Assembly (NCBI RefSeq): GCF_030272695.1
Contig: NZ_JARFYN010000014.1
Coordinates: 62,001 to 126,000 of the forward strand
DNA from: Martinezella calliandrae
GTDB lineage: Bacteria > Pseudomonadota > Alphaproteobacteria > Rhizobiales > Rhizobiaceae
Direction: 5' to 3'
DNA length: 64,000 bases
A model generated the notes under the pieces. That model worked only from the letters and a program-made list of their open reading frames with translations. It was not told the origin of the DNA and searched no databases. Made by a program: the position numbers and the translations under genes. This document shows positions 1 through 8,474 of the stretch, piece by piece (the stretch's first letter is position 1; each line of letters starts with the position of its first letter).

Positions 1-421
1 AGACCCAGGGTGGGACCGTCTGCATTATGTCGAGGATCGGGCGGATCGCCGCATCGAAACCCTTGCGCCTGGAGGCAAGAATGCCGAGCGGGAACGCGAT
101 CAAGACGGAAATGACGACCGCGACGGACACGAGTGCCAATGTTTGCATCGACGCGGCCCAAAATCCCGCCAGGAAGCAGAACGCCAGAGAGATCGCCGTG
201 GTGATCGCCACGCGAAAGCTGACGAGGAAACCCGTAAGGACGACTGCCAAGGCAATAACTACATAGGGTGGCGGATGGAGGAGCGCCCCCTCGATGGCGC
301 TCAGCACCGTGTCGATAAAGCTCGCGATCGCGGCAAAAATCGGATGGAAGTTCATGTTCAGCCAATCGACGGCCGGCGCGAGATAGGCCCCAGGCGAGAA
401 ACGGTAAAGATCGAAGCTCAT
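1..421 (-). CDS. ABC transporter permease, ProW-like (partial)
   Basis: This is the N-terminal 140 codons of an inner-membrane permease of the glycine betaine/proline (ProW, OpuAB) family; the rest lies beyond the left edge. The visible part has a hydrophilic N-terminus, then hydrophobic spans, the family-typical HPPPYVVI stretch, and the beginning of the conserved core ending at the QTVPPWV motif. The ATG overlaps the stop codon of the upstream permease as ATGA, which suggests translational coupling. It is paralogous to the neighbouring permease, so the transporter probably uses a heterodimer, unlike the single ProW of enteric bacteria. The substrate is inferred only from family: a quaternary amine, proline-like compound or betaine. 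Confidence 0.85.
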   Translation of the reverse strand, partial: MSFDLYRFSPGAYLAPAVDWLNMNFHPIFAAIASFIDTVLSAIEGALLHPPPYVVIALAVVLTGFLVSFRVAITTAISLAFCFLAGFWAASMQTLALVSVAVVISVLIAFPLGILASRRKGFDAAIRPILDIMQTVPPWV

Positions 422-1266
422 CTTGCGCCTCCCTTCGTGCGCGGCGACGCGCTCTGTGTCAGCCGGTCCAGCACCATAGTAAGGATGACGATCGCGATCG
501 CCGCGTTGATCGAGGTGGAAATGTCCAGGGTTCGCACGGCTCCGTAGATCGTTTCGCCAAGTCCGGCGGAGCCCACGATGCCCGCGATAACCACCATGCC
601 GAAAGCCATCATCAGGCTTTGATTGATCCCGGCCATGACGCTGGGCATCGCGAAAGGCAGCCTGATTTTCGTGAACATCTGCCAGGGCGTCAGGCCGCTT
701 GCCTGCCCGAGTTCAACGAAATTGTGCGGCGTCATGCGGATCCCGAGCGCTGTGAGCCTGATCGCAGGGGGCATCGCTACGATGACCGTGGCCACCATCG
801 CGGTCGCGGGGCCATATCCGAGGAGCGCGATGGCGGGCAGAAGGTAGATGTATGGCGGCAGGGTCTGGATCAGGTCGAGCAGAGGCTCGAGCAGCTTGTC
901 AAAGGTTGTAGCGAAGCCTGCCAGAATGCCGACCGGAATGCCGACGACGAGCGCAAGGATCGTGGACGTCGCGACCAGGGCCAGCGTGCTCATGGTTTCG
1001 GCCCATAGCCCCATGGCGGCGCAGAAGACGACCGCCACGCCGGTAAGAAGGCCGGCCCACATGTTGATCAAGCGCCAGCCGAGCAGTGCGGCGACGATGG
1101 CGATTACATAGAACGGCGGGAGCTGAAGCAGCCACAGGATCACGTCGTAAGTCCCCTCGAGAATCGACCTGATAAGATCAAAAAAGCCTTCGCCATTGTC
1201 GCTTATCCAGCCGAGCGCGTCATCGACCCGGGCATCGAAGCTGTCGGTGATTGCCGAGATATCCAT
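418..1266 (-). CDS. ABC transporter permease, ProW-like
   Basis: The product is a 282-residue inner-membrane permease of the ProW/OpuAB family. It carries a hydrophilic N-terminal region, then about six hydrophobic spans. The motif QTLPPYIYLLP lies in the core, and the ATPase-contacting loop ELGQASGLTPWQM follows. It sits 14 bp after the ATPase gene and overlaps the next permease by 4 bp, so it belongs to one transcript. Together with the ATPase, the second permease and the periplasmic binding protein it makes a type I importer. Family assignment is firm, substrate is not. Confidence 0.9.
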   Translation of the reverse strand: MDISAITDSFDARVDDALGWISDNGEGFFDLIRSILEGTYDVILWLLQLPPFYVIAIVAALLGWRLINMWAGLLTGVAVVFCAAMGLWAETMSTLALVATSTILALVVGIPVGILAGFATTFDKLLEPLLDLIQTLPPYIYLLPAIALLGYGPATAMVATVIVAMPPAIRLTALGIRMTPHNFVELGQASGLTPWQMFTKIRLPFAMPSVMAGINQSLMMAFGMVVIAGIVGSAGLGETIYGAVRTLDISTSINAAIAIVILTMVLDRLTQSASPRTKGGAR

Positions 1267-1280
1267 GTCCGTATCCTCCG

Positions 1281-2372
1281 CTAAGCCGCTGCCGGCACGT
1301 TGCTCTGCGTGCCGGCGACGCCGCGCAATAGGCCTCGGGTGGTAACGACGCCGACGACTGAACCGTTTTCGACGACGGCGACCGCATCGAGATCGGACTG
1401 CATCGTGAGATCGATGAGTGCGCCGATATCGGCCTCGGGCGAGGTTCGCAGAAGAGTGTCGATGTTACAGCCCGGCTGCTGCATCTTGAATTCGGCGACC
1501 GACTTCATCACCGAATGTGCCTTCACCAGATGCAGCCGAGAGATCCCGGAAACGAATTCCGAAACGTAGTCGTCCGCGGGCTTGGTGACGATTTCCTCTG
1601 CGGTGCCGACCTGGACGATGACGCCGTCCTTCATGATGGCGATGCGATCGCCGATGCGGATGGCTTCCTCCAGATCGTGCGTAATAAACACACCCGATTT
1701 GCCGAGCGATTTCGTGAGCTGGCGGAACTCGTCCTGGAGCTGGCGGCGGATAAGCGGATCCAGTGCGCTGAACGGCTCGTCCATGAGGATGATTTCGGGA
1801 TCCGCAGCCAGCGCCCTGGCGAGCCCGACGCGCTGCTGCATGCCGCCTGAGAGTTCGGAAGGGAACCTCGCGGTCCAATCCGCAAGGCCCACTTTTGCAA
1901 GTGCTTCGCGTGCAGTCTTGTTGCGTTCGTCCTTGGGAACGCCTCGCACTTCCAAACCGAAAGCCGCGTTTTCCAGTACGGTCCGGTTCGGCAGAAGCGC
2001 CACGCTTTGGAACACCATGCCGATGTGCCGAGAGCGGACTTCGCGCAATTGCGCGGCGTTGAGCGTTCCGATCTCCTTGCCCTTCACGACGATCTTTCCG
2101 AGGCTAGGTTCGATCAGGCGGTTGAGGAGACGGACCAGCGTAGACTTGCCGCTGCCGCTGAGGCCCATGACGCAGAAGATTTCGCCGCGACGGACCTGGA
2201 GGCTCGCGTCCGAGACGCCGACGACGCAGTTGAAATCCTGCAGCACCTGCTTTTTCGACAGGCCCCGTGCGCCGAGGGCTTTGATGGCCTCGTGGGCGCG
2301 AGCACCGAAGATCTTCCAGACCGACTGGCAGTCGATCAGGATTTCGCTTGAACCGTTCATCGCAGTGTACAT
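1281..2372 (-). CDS. ABC transporter ATP-binding protein, ProV-like, with CBS region
   Basis: This is the cytoplasmic ATPase of the ProVWX-type importer, 363 residues from the chosen start. Walker A GLSGSGKST lies at about residues 70-78, the signature LSGGMQQR and Walker B ILMDEPFSALD follow, and the C-terminal 80 residues look like CBS sequence ending in VVGVVTTRGLL. In OpuA-type systems the CBS part senses ionic strength; whether it does so here is unknown. I chose the ATG at 2372 because GGGGA precedes it by about 7 bases. An in-frame GTG 12 bases upstream is possible. The gene follows the binding-protein gene after an 87-base gap that contains a hairpin. Confidence 0.9.
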   Translation of the reverse strand: MYTAMNGSSEILIDCQSVWKIFGARAHEAIKALGARGLSKKQVLQDFNCVVGVSDASLQVRRGEIFCVMGLSGSGKSTLVRLLNRLIEPSLGKIVVKGKEIGTLNAAQLREVRSRHIGMVFQSVALLPNRTVLENAAFGLEVRGVPKDERNKTAREALAKVGLADWTARFPSELSGGMQQRVGLARALAADPEIILMDEPFSALDPLIRRQLQDEFRQLTKSLGKSGVFITHDLEEAIRIGDRIAIMKDGVIVQVGTAEEIVTKPADDYVSEFVSGISRLHLVKAHSVMKSVAEFKMQQPGCNIDTLLRTSPEADIGALIDLTMQSDLDAVAVVENGSVVGVVTTRGLLRGVAGTQSNVPAAA

Positions 2373-2427
2373 CTGTTTCCCCACGGCCGAGCTTATGCCG
2401 GCTTCTGTGTTTGATGGGTCGGAAGTC

Positions 2428-2448
2428 GGGCCGCCTTCGGAGCGGCCC
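2428..2448 (-). other. Intercistronic hairpin after binding-protein gene
   Basis: A 7-bp perfect stem (GGGCCGC with GCGGCCC) and 7-base loop lies between the binding-protein stop and the ATPase start. No T tract follows on the minus strand, so it is not a standard terminator. Such hairpins often protect the 3' end of binding-protein mRNA and so raise its level over the membrane components; that role is inferred here. Confidence 0.5.
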
Positions 2449-2459
2449 GTTGTCCAGGG

Positions 2460-3311
2460 TCACTCAGCCTTGATGTTCTCCCAGCGCTTCAGGAGGTCGG
2501 CGTGGCTGTCGGTCCAGTCCTTCACGGCTTGGTCAATGGTCTTGCCGTCGTTGACGGCGCCGTTGATTGCGGTGATGTCGGCAAGCGGCAGATAGACGCT
2601 GGCTATGACTTCACGCGCATGCGGATACTCCGTCGAAAAGCCCTTCTTGCCGATCCAGTAGTAGCCCTGCGGCGGCGGGAAGACGCCCTTGGGATCCTTG
2701 AGGAACTTGACGTCGTATTTCTGCATCATCCACGACGGCTCCCAGATCGTGACTGCGACCCATTCCTTGCGGTCGATAGCCGACTTCAGCGCTGCCGTCA
2801 TTGCGGCCGTGCTGCCTTCGACGAGTTGCAGCTTGAGACCGTAGGTTTTGACCGAGCTGGCGGCGTCACGCATCAGGCCCGATCCCGGCTCGATGCCGAT
2901 GATCTTGCCGCCGAACTTGTCGGCGTTGTCATTGAGCTGGTCCATCGAGTCGATGGTGACGTATTTCGGCACCGCGATAGCCTGATAGAGGCCATGCGAC
3001 ACAGGCGATATCTTTTCGAGGCGCTTCTTGTTCTTGTCCCAGTAGTCCTGTGCGGCGTAGTCGGTCTGCGAAGCGAGAGCCTGGATGTCGCCCTTCGTGA
3101 GAGCGGCATAGGCAATGCCCCATTCAGAGAACGGCACCACCTTGACGCTGTAGCCGGCATCTTCGAGAGCCTTCTTGGTAATGCCGGTGATCGGCGTCAG
3201 ATCCTCCCAGGACATTGTTCCCAGGGTTATGGTCTTTTCTTCCGCATGGGCGGAAAATACGGTCAATCCGACCATGGCGGCTGCGCAAAGCGCTTTCCAC
3301 AAAATCTTCAT
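2460..3311 (-). CDS. Substrate-binding protein, OpuAC/ProX family
   Basis: This 283-residue periplasmic protein would deliver the ligand to the two permeases. The N-terminus is a clear Sec signal peptide with predicted cleavage after AHA (about residue 23). The mature part begins EEKTITLG and follows the OpuAC fold, with several Trp and Tyr residues (for example WEPSW and YYWIGKK) of the type that form aromatic cages for quaternary amines. It lies 80 bases after the FAD oxidoreductase gene on the same strand, so enzymes and transporter may share one transcript. The ligand could be a betaine, choline-like amine or proline derivative. Confidence 0.9.
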   Translation of the reverse strand: MKILWKALCAAAMVGLTVFSAHAEEKTITLGTMSWEDLTPITGITKKALEDAGYSVKVVPFSEWGIAYAALTKGDIQALASQTDYAAQDYWDKNKKRLEKISPVSHGLYQAIAVPKYVTIDSMDQLNDNADKFGGKIIGIEPGSGLMRDAASSVKTYGLKLQLVEGSTAAMTAALKSAIDRKEWVAVTIWEPSWMMQKYDVKFLKDPKGVFPPPQGYYWIGKKGFSTEYPHAREVIASVYLPLADITAINGAVNDGKTIDQAVKDWTDSHADLLKRWENIKAE

Positions 3312-3391
3312 CTCACTTGCTCCTAGTTTTTCGTTCCCATTTTCGTTGAAGACCTGCGGACGGCTCAGTCTTCACATTGCGCGGCGGGGGA

Positions 3392-4738
3392 TCATCCCTC
3401 GCGGCCTGCGCGCAATTCCTGCCAACGGATCACTGAATTGATGCCCAGCCAGGCGAGCGGCTCCGGCGGGAGCCGCGAAGGCTCGGCGTGATCCATGTAT
3501 TTTGTTAGTTGCGGCGAGGTGATGCCTGTTGCCAGTTCCGCCGCCATCATGCCGGCGAGTGTGCTCTTCACGGTGCCAAGGCCGTTCTCGCAGCAGGCCG
3601 AGAAAAAGCCCTCTTCCACTTCACCGAATGCAGGCACGTGATTGAGGCTGAGACACAGACGTCCGGCCCAGCTATGTTCGAATGGTATTCCCTTCAAACC
3701 GGGAAACCTGCCGCCGAGAGAGCGTCGATGCTCTTCGGCCATCTTCGCCATCCGCCGCTCTGTCAATGCGACTGTCATGTCGTAGGTGTATTTCGTACGG
3801 ATCGCGATGCGCGACTGGCCGCGGGAGGTGATCTTCCGGATGGTCGCCCCCATGGCGTCGGCGGGAAGAAGGGCCCATTTGTCTCGGCCCGTCGCCCTGG
3901 GACCGATGTCCTCTGCGGGTAGGGGCGCTGTCATCGATGCGTAAGCGAAAATGTGCATCAGACGCTGGCGATAATAGCCGAAGTCGTCGATGTGGCCATT
4001 GACGCCGGCTATGACCTTCGGCGTGGTAACACGGCCCTTTGGAGAGATCGCCGTCCAGCTTCCGCCTTCACGTTTCAGCGACGTAACAGGAGAGTGTTCG
4101 AAAATGTCGATCTTTCCCGAAAGGCCGCCTGCGAGACCGCGGATGTAATCGGCGGGTTGGATCAGAACCGCCCCGGGCGTGTACACTCCGCCAAGGTAAT
4201 AGTCGGAACCGGTAATCTCGCGCATCTGCTTTGCATCGAGAAAGCTATGCTTCTCCCCGGCGTTCCTCAGCGATTGCCCGAAGCTCACATTTAGCTTCAT
4301 TCCGCGAGAGCTTGCCGCGGCATTGATCTTGCCCGCAGGATCGAACGTCTCGCGACACATTCCGTATTCTGCCGCCACCTCAGAGGCGAAGGCGATTGCG
4401 GCGCGGTTCTGGGCTATTTCCAGTTGAGTAGCTTCCGCGCCGCCGCTGGAATATTTGCCGGAGGAGAGATTGTGCGGGACATCGATCATAAAGCCCGAAT
4501 TTCGTCCCGCCGTGCCTTTGCCAGCCTCGCTCGCCTCCAGGAGCACGATCTTGTCGTTGGGCCGAAGTTGAAGCAGGCGTCGGGCCGCGGAGAGCCCGGC
4601 AAATCCGGCCCCAATGATCAACCAATCGGCGGTCATGTCTCCTTCCAGGGTCCGGACGGGGAACGAGCGCTGACTGATCGCCTCCCAGCCCGAGACGCCG
4701 TTTTCGACCGGCAGGCGCTTGACCGGCTTCGTGATCAT
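3392..4738 (-). CDS. FAD-dependent oxidoreductase, OrdL/PuuB-like (DAO family)
   Basis: This 448-residue flavoprotein belongs to the DAO family, which oxidises amines or amino acids. The FAD-binding Rossmann motif GAGFAGLSAARRL lies near residue 43, followed by an acidic strand end (VLLEA), and the C-terminal part has GLGTVKSTLAG, the usual flavin-contacting region. The extra N-terminal segment before the Rossmann fold is typical of the OrdL/PuuB branch. It overlaps the aldehyde dehydrogenase gene by 4 bp (ATGA). An oxidase producing an aldehyde or imine followed by an aldehyde dehydrogenase is a common pairing. The exact substrate cannot be read from the sequence. Confidence 0.85.
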   Translation of the reverse strand: MITKPVKRLPVENGVSGWEAISQRSFPVRTLEGDMTADWLIIGAGFAGLSAARRLLQLRPNDKIVLLEASEAGKGTAGRNSGFMIDVPHNLSSGKYSSGGAEATQLEIAQNRAAIAFASEVAAEYGMCRETFDPAGKINAAASSRGMKLNVSFGQSLRNAGEKHSFLDAKQMREITGSDYYLGGVYTPGAVLIQPADYIRGLAGGLSGKIDIFEHSPVTSLKREGGSWTAISPKGRVTTPKVIAGVNGHIDDFGYYRQRLMHIFAYASMTAPLPAEDIGPRATGRDKWALLPADAMGATIRKITSRGQSRIAIRTKYTYDMTVALTERRMAKMAEEHRRSLGGRFPGLKGIPFEHSWAGRLCLSLNHVPAFGEVEEGFFSACCENGLGTVKSTLAGMMAAELATGITSPQLTKYMDHAEPSRLPPEPLAWLGINSVIRWQELRAGREG

Positions 4739-6252
4739 CGGATCGTCTCGTCCACCGATCGGTCGGATACGTCGATCCAGATCGTCTTCAGTTCGCAGTA
4801 GTTGTCATGCGCGAAGACAGACTTGTCGCGCCCGCCGAAACCGGATTCCCTGTAGCCACCGAACGGTGTCGTGGCGTCGCCCTCGCCGAAGCAGTTGACG
4901 GTCACGACGCCCGCCCGGATTTCGCGCGACAGTCTGATCGCCTTTCGCAGGCTGCCGGTATAGACGGAGGCTGTCAGGCCGTAGTTCGTGTCATTGGCAA
5001 GAGCGATCGCTTCGGACAGATCTTCAAAGGTGGTCACCGAAAGGATCGGCCCGAATATCTCTTCCTTGAATAGCCGGCTTGCCGGCGTCACCCCTTCGAC
5101 GACCGTCGGCTCGATGAAGATGCCCTTCTGCGTATCGCCACCATGGGCAACCGATAGATTTTCGGTCTTCACGTCGTCGAGGAAGGACTTCACCTTCTCG
5201 AAATGGTTCTTGCTGACGAGCGCTCCGATGCGGTTTTCCGGGTCCAGAGGGTCGCCGGTCTTCCAGTCGCGCATATATGCGCCGATGCGCTCGAGGAGCT
5301 CGTCTTTGATACTGGATTGCACGATAAGGCGGGAAGTTGCCGAGCAGTTCTCGCCCATGTTCCAGAACGCGCCATTGACGACCTGTTCGGCGACAAGGTC
5401 GAGATCCTCGGCGTCTTCGAGTACCACGGCAGGGTTCTTGCCGCCGCATTCGAGGACGACGCGCTTGAGGTTGGAATCGGCCGCATAGCGGAGGAAGCGA
5501 CGCCCGGTCGGGGTCGATCCCGTAAAGGCCACCATGTCAACGTCCATGTGCATGCCGATCGGCTCGCCCACATCCTTGCCGCTGCCGGTAACGACGTTGA
5601 AGACGCCGGCAGGAATACCGGCCTCGCAGGCGAGCTCGGCGGCACGCAGCGTGGTGAGCGAGGTTTCCTGGGCCGGCTTGACGATCACCGAACATCCGGC
5701 GGCGAGTGCCGGGCCGATCTTCCAGGCCAGCATCAGAAGCGGAAAGTTCCACGGCAGCACGCATCCGACGACACCAACGGGTTCGCGCACGACGAGCGTC
5801 AGCGCGTTGGAGCCGACCGGCGCGGTGTTGTCATAAAGCTTGTCGATCAGTTCGGCGTGCCAGCGGATCGTGTGGATCGTGTCCGGTATGTCGACGCTCT
5901 GGCACTCGCGGATCGGCTTGCCGCTGTCGAGGCTTTCCATCACGGCAAGCTCGTGACGGTTTTCTTCGAGAAGCTTGGCGAACTTGAGGAGCGCTGCCTT
6001 CCTTTCGCCGGGCGACTGCAGGCGCCAGCGGCCGTCGTCGAAGGCGTCCTTTGCCTTGGCGACAGCGTAGTCGACATCTCTCGCGTCGCAGGCTGCCACC
6101 TCGGCAAGGATCTCACCGGTCGCCGGATTGGTGGTCGTGAACGTCTTGCCCGCATTCGCCGGACGAAACGACCCATCGACAAAGGCGTTGGAGGGCAGCG
6201 AAATTTCCGAGGCGATCGCCCTGTACTCAGCGGCTGTCAACGGTTCATGCAT
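4735..6252 (-). CDS. NAD(P)-dependent aldehyde dehydrogenase, PuuC-like
   Basis: The 505-residue enzyme has all catalytic elements of the aldehyde dehydrogenase superfamily: PWNF with Asn169, the nucleotide loop FTGSTPTGR at about 243-251, the general base Glu268 in LECGGK, and the nucleophile Cys303 in GENCS. It most resembles the branch that oxidises gamma-aminobutyraldehyde-type or ketoglutarate-semialdehyde-type substrates. The start has GGGAG 8 bases upstream and lies 8 bp inside the end of the lyase gene. It probably converts the aldehyde formed by the neighbouring lyase or flavoprotein into an acid for central metabolism. Confidence 0.9.
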   Translation of the reverse strand: MHEPLTAAEYRAIASEISLPSNAFVDGSFRPANAGKTFTTTNPATGEILAEVAACDARDVDYAVAKAKDAFDDGRWRLQSPGERKAALLKFAKLLEENRHELAVMESLDSGKPIRECQSVDIPDTIHTIRWHAELIDKLYDNTAPVGSNALTLVVREPVGVVGCVLPWNFPLLMLAWKIGPALAAGCSVIVKPAQETSLTTLRAAELACEAGIPAGVFNVVTGSGKDVGEPIGMHMDVDMVAFTGSTPTGRRFLRYAADSNLKRVVLECGGKNPAVVLEDAEDLDLVAEQVVNGAFWNMGENCSATSRLIVQSSIKDELLERIGAYMRDWKTGDPLDPENRIGALVSKNHFEKVKSFLDDVKTENLSVAHGGDTQKGIFIEPTVVEGVTPASRLFKEEIFGPILSVTTFEDLSEAIALANDTNYGLTASVYTGSLRKAIRLSREIRAGVVTVNCFGEGDATTPFGGYRESGFGGRDKSVFAHDNYCELKTIWIDVSDRSVDETIR

Positions 6253-7156
6253 AATTGGCTCCCGCGGTGATCTGAGCGACCGTGCGCTTCAAGGTAGCGA
6301 CGACAGTCTGAAGGGTTCTTTTCTCGTCCGAGTTCAAGCCGCGCAGCGGCGCACGAACGGGACCCGCTTTCAGGCCGATGATCTCGCAACCGTGCTTGAT
6401 GCTCTGGACGAACTTGCCAGTCTCGAGGAAATCCATGAGCGGCAGCATCGCGGACATGATCGCGCGACCCTTGTCGAAGTTCTTCTCCAGCACGCAAGCT
6501 TCATAGAGCGCGACGTGTTCCCGGGGCAGGAAGTTGGAGCCGGCACAGACCCAGCTTTTGGCGCCCCAGGCGAAGAACTCGAGCGCCTGGTCGTCCCAAC
6601 CGCAGGAGAGCGCGATGTGGGGGTACTTTCGGGCGAGCAGATGAAGGTTGGCCATGTCGCCGGAGCTTTCCTTGATCGCCACGACGTTTCTGGATTTGCC
6701 GACCCGGGAAAAATACTCGTTTCCCATCATGACGCCCATGCGGGCCGGGTAGTTGTAAAGCATCATCGGGAGGTTCGCCGCGCGATCGACGGTGAGGGCG
6801 TGGATGGCGTTTTCTCGTTCGGTCGGCAATGCGTAGGGGGGCGACGATACGAGAATGGCGTCCGCGCCGATCTCCTTTGCCGACTTTGCATATTCGACGG
6901 AATCCTCCGTCCGCGTCGCACCGGTGCCGATGATCAACGGCGTCCGGTTGCCGATGACGTCCTTGGCGTATGCGCCGAGATCGAAGCGCTCCTGGGGGCT
7001 TTGGGCGTAATATTCCCCGGTCGATCCGCCCACGATAATGCCGTGGACCCCTGCTTCCATAAGGGACTCGAGAACTGCCGCAAATGCCGGGCGGTCTATC
7101 TGCCCGTCCTGCCCGAGCGGCGTGATCGCAGGGGTGTAGATGCCTTCGAACTTCAC
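6245..7156 (-). CDS. DapA-family (dihydrodipicolinate synthase/N-acetylneuraminate lyase) enzyme
   Basis: This 303-residue protein is a class I aldolase-type TIM barrel. It has the pyruvate-binding GGSTGEY motif at 43-49, the tyrosine of YNYP at 134, and the Schiff-base lysine in IKES at 162. The family contains synthases, lyases, aldolases and deaminases, including the pyrroline-4-hydroxy-2-carboxylate deaminase of hydroxyproline degradation. A housekeeping DapA role is unlikely because it sits in a catabolic operon under a GntR regulator. It starts at GTG, overlapping the regulator stop as GTGA, with GGAGAA about 9 bases upstream. Confidence 0.85.
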   Translation of the reverse strand: MKFEGIYTPAITPLGQDGQIDRPAFAAVLESLMEAGVHGIIVGGSTGEYYAQSPQERFDLGAYAKDVIGNRTPLIIGTGATRTEDSVEYAKSAKEIGADAILVSSPPYALPTERENAIHALTVDRAANLPMMLYNYPARMGVMMGNEYFSRVGKSRNVVAIKESSGDMANLHLLARKYPHIALSCGWDDQALEFFAWGAKSWVCAGSNFLPREHVALYEACVLEKNFDKGRAIMSAMLPLMDFLETGKFVQSIKHGCEIIGLKAGPVRAPLRGLNSDEKRTLQTVVATLKRTVAQITAGANYA

Positions 7157-7863
7157 AACGATTTCTCCATCAGTTCAGCGGGCACGTCGACGAGCGCGTC
7201 AGCCTTCATCCCCTGCGGCGCGATGAACATCTCCATGTTCTCGCGCGACAATTCCCAGTGCTCGAAGACGAGATCGACGACGGTATCCTCGTCGTGCTTG
7301 TTGATAGCCGCAATGAAGCCGTCATGGTGCTCGACCGCGAGCTGAAGGCGCTGGCGCATGTCGTCGTTCCTGGGGCGGAAGAAGGTGTGTCCGATCCGTG
7401 CGTGGTCGATCAGAAGGCGGCCGAGGCTCGGCTGCAGATAGGCATTGCCGGACATCTCACCGATGATCTCGTGGAACCGGTTGTTCTCAAGCACCATGCC
7501 CAAGGCGTCTCCCGAGTTGGTCGCAGAGCGAAACCGCTCCTGCGTGTCCTTCAGGTCGACAAGCTGCTTGGGCTTGAAGTTCTGCACGGCCAGACGTCCG
7601 ATGGCCGCATAGATCATCGGCGCGACGAGAAAGAAGTGCCGCAGCGTCTGGTGGTTCATTGGGCTGACGCGCGCGCCCCGGTTGGCCCGGATATCGATGT
7701 ATCCTTCCCCCTCGAGGCGCCGAAAGATTTCCCGCACCGGTGTGCGGGATAGGCCGTAACGCTCGCCGAGGCTGACCTCGTCCAAGTCTTCGTCCGGATC
7801 GAGTTCCATTGTGAGGATTTTACGTTTCAGGTCCTCGTACAGACCGCTTTTTCCGTTTTTCAC
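7153..7863 (-). CDS. GntR-family transcriptional regulator (FCD type)
   Basis: The 236-residue protein has an N-terminal winged helix-turn-helix (VSLGERYGLSRTPVREIFRR) and an all-helical FCD ligand domain, placing it in the FadR/VanR branch. It is first in the operon and overlaps the lyase gene, so it very likely controls the operon and itself in response to the substrate or an intermediate. I chose the GTG at 7863 since GGAG lies 8 bases upstream; a TTG 30 bases further up would add ten residues. A palindrome matching FCD-type operators lies about 90-107 bases upstream. Confidence 0.88.
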   Translation of the reverse strand: MKNGKSGLYEDLKRKILTMELDPDEDLDEVSLGERYGLSRTPVREIFRRLEGEGYIDIRANRGARVSPMNHQTLRHFFLVAPMIYAAIGRLAVQNFKPKQLVDLKDTQERFRSATNSGDALGMVLENNRFHEIIGEMSGNAYLQPSLGRLLIDHARIGHTFFRPRNDDMRQRLQLAVEHHDGFIAAINKHDEDTVVDLVFEHWELSRENMEMFIAPQGMKADALVDVPAELMEKSL

Positions 7864-7953
7864 TGAAAATCTCCGCCTGAACCATCGCGACAAGGATTTC
7901 GCCCATGTCGATGCCCGAAATTCTCACACGGATTCTCGGGAGTCAATAGGATT

Positions 7954-7970
7954 GTATAATCTAGTTATAC
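7954..7970. promoter_or_regulatory. Putative GntR operator, inverted repeat GTATAA-N5-TTATAC
   Basis: A perfect 6-bp inverted repeat with 5-base spacer sits in the AT-rich stretch upstream of the gntR-type gene. Regulators of the FCD subfamily often bind sites with GTATAC-like half sites, so this is the likely operator. The position agrees with repression of a promoter firing toward the catabolic operon. Binding is inferred. Confidence 0.55.
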
Positions 7971-7977
7971 ATAGCGT

Positions 7978-8347
7978 ATGATGGAAAAATACAAACTCCC
8001 ACACTGGTGTTCTTTCGCGATGAAGGATGGCGCCATAGAGTTCCCGACCAAGCCATTCCGTGATCAGGACCTGCTGGATGCCATCCACCAGGGAATCCGA
8101 AATGATACCTGGCGGCGCGCTGAAGACGATGTTAACTCCGACCTTCGACACCGTTGGCTTGATTTCACTGCGGGCGAGCAAGACCTTATGCGGCTGGTGT
8201 TCCGCGGCTTGTTGAACGAGCAGATCGCTACTGCTCTTGGCGTGAGCGAAATCACGGTAAAGGTCCGGCGCGGCCAGGTCATGCGCAAAAATGCAGGCTG
8301 GGACACTCGCCGACCTGATCAGGATTTCGGGCCGACTGAGGGAATAG
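7978..8347 (+). pseudogene. Remnant of a FixJ/LuxR-type response regulator
   Basis: The reading frame from 7978 gives the end of a receiver domain (MKDGAIEFPTKPFRDQDLL) followed by a LuxR-type helix-turn-helix (NEQIATALGVSEITVKVRRG). Only about the last third of the receiver remains, so the phosphoacceptor aspartate is gone. The HTH frame is broken after MRK at 8281-8289: shifting by one base at 8291 restores MQAGTLADLIRISGRLRE and a stop at 8345-8347. This points to one extra A in the run at 8287-8290. Truncation and frameshift together make a pseudogene, not a sequencing error alone. In the unshifted frame the translation would run on to 8436. Confidence 0.75.
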
Positions 8348-8474
8348 CTGGAGCTTCAGTTGCACCAGCTGCGTCTTCGTCCCTCCGATGCAGAGGGAAA
8401 GAAGCCTATGAAATTCTGAGATCCTCTAATGTATAAGACAGCATCGACTGTCGGCCTTTGGAGAAGGAAATCAG

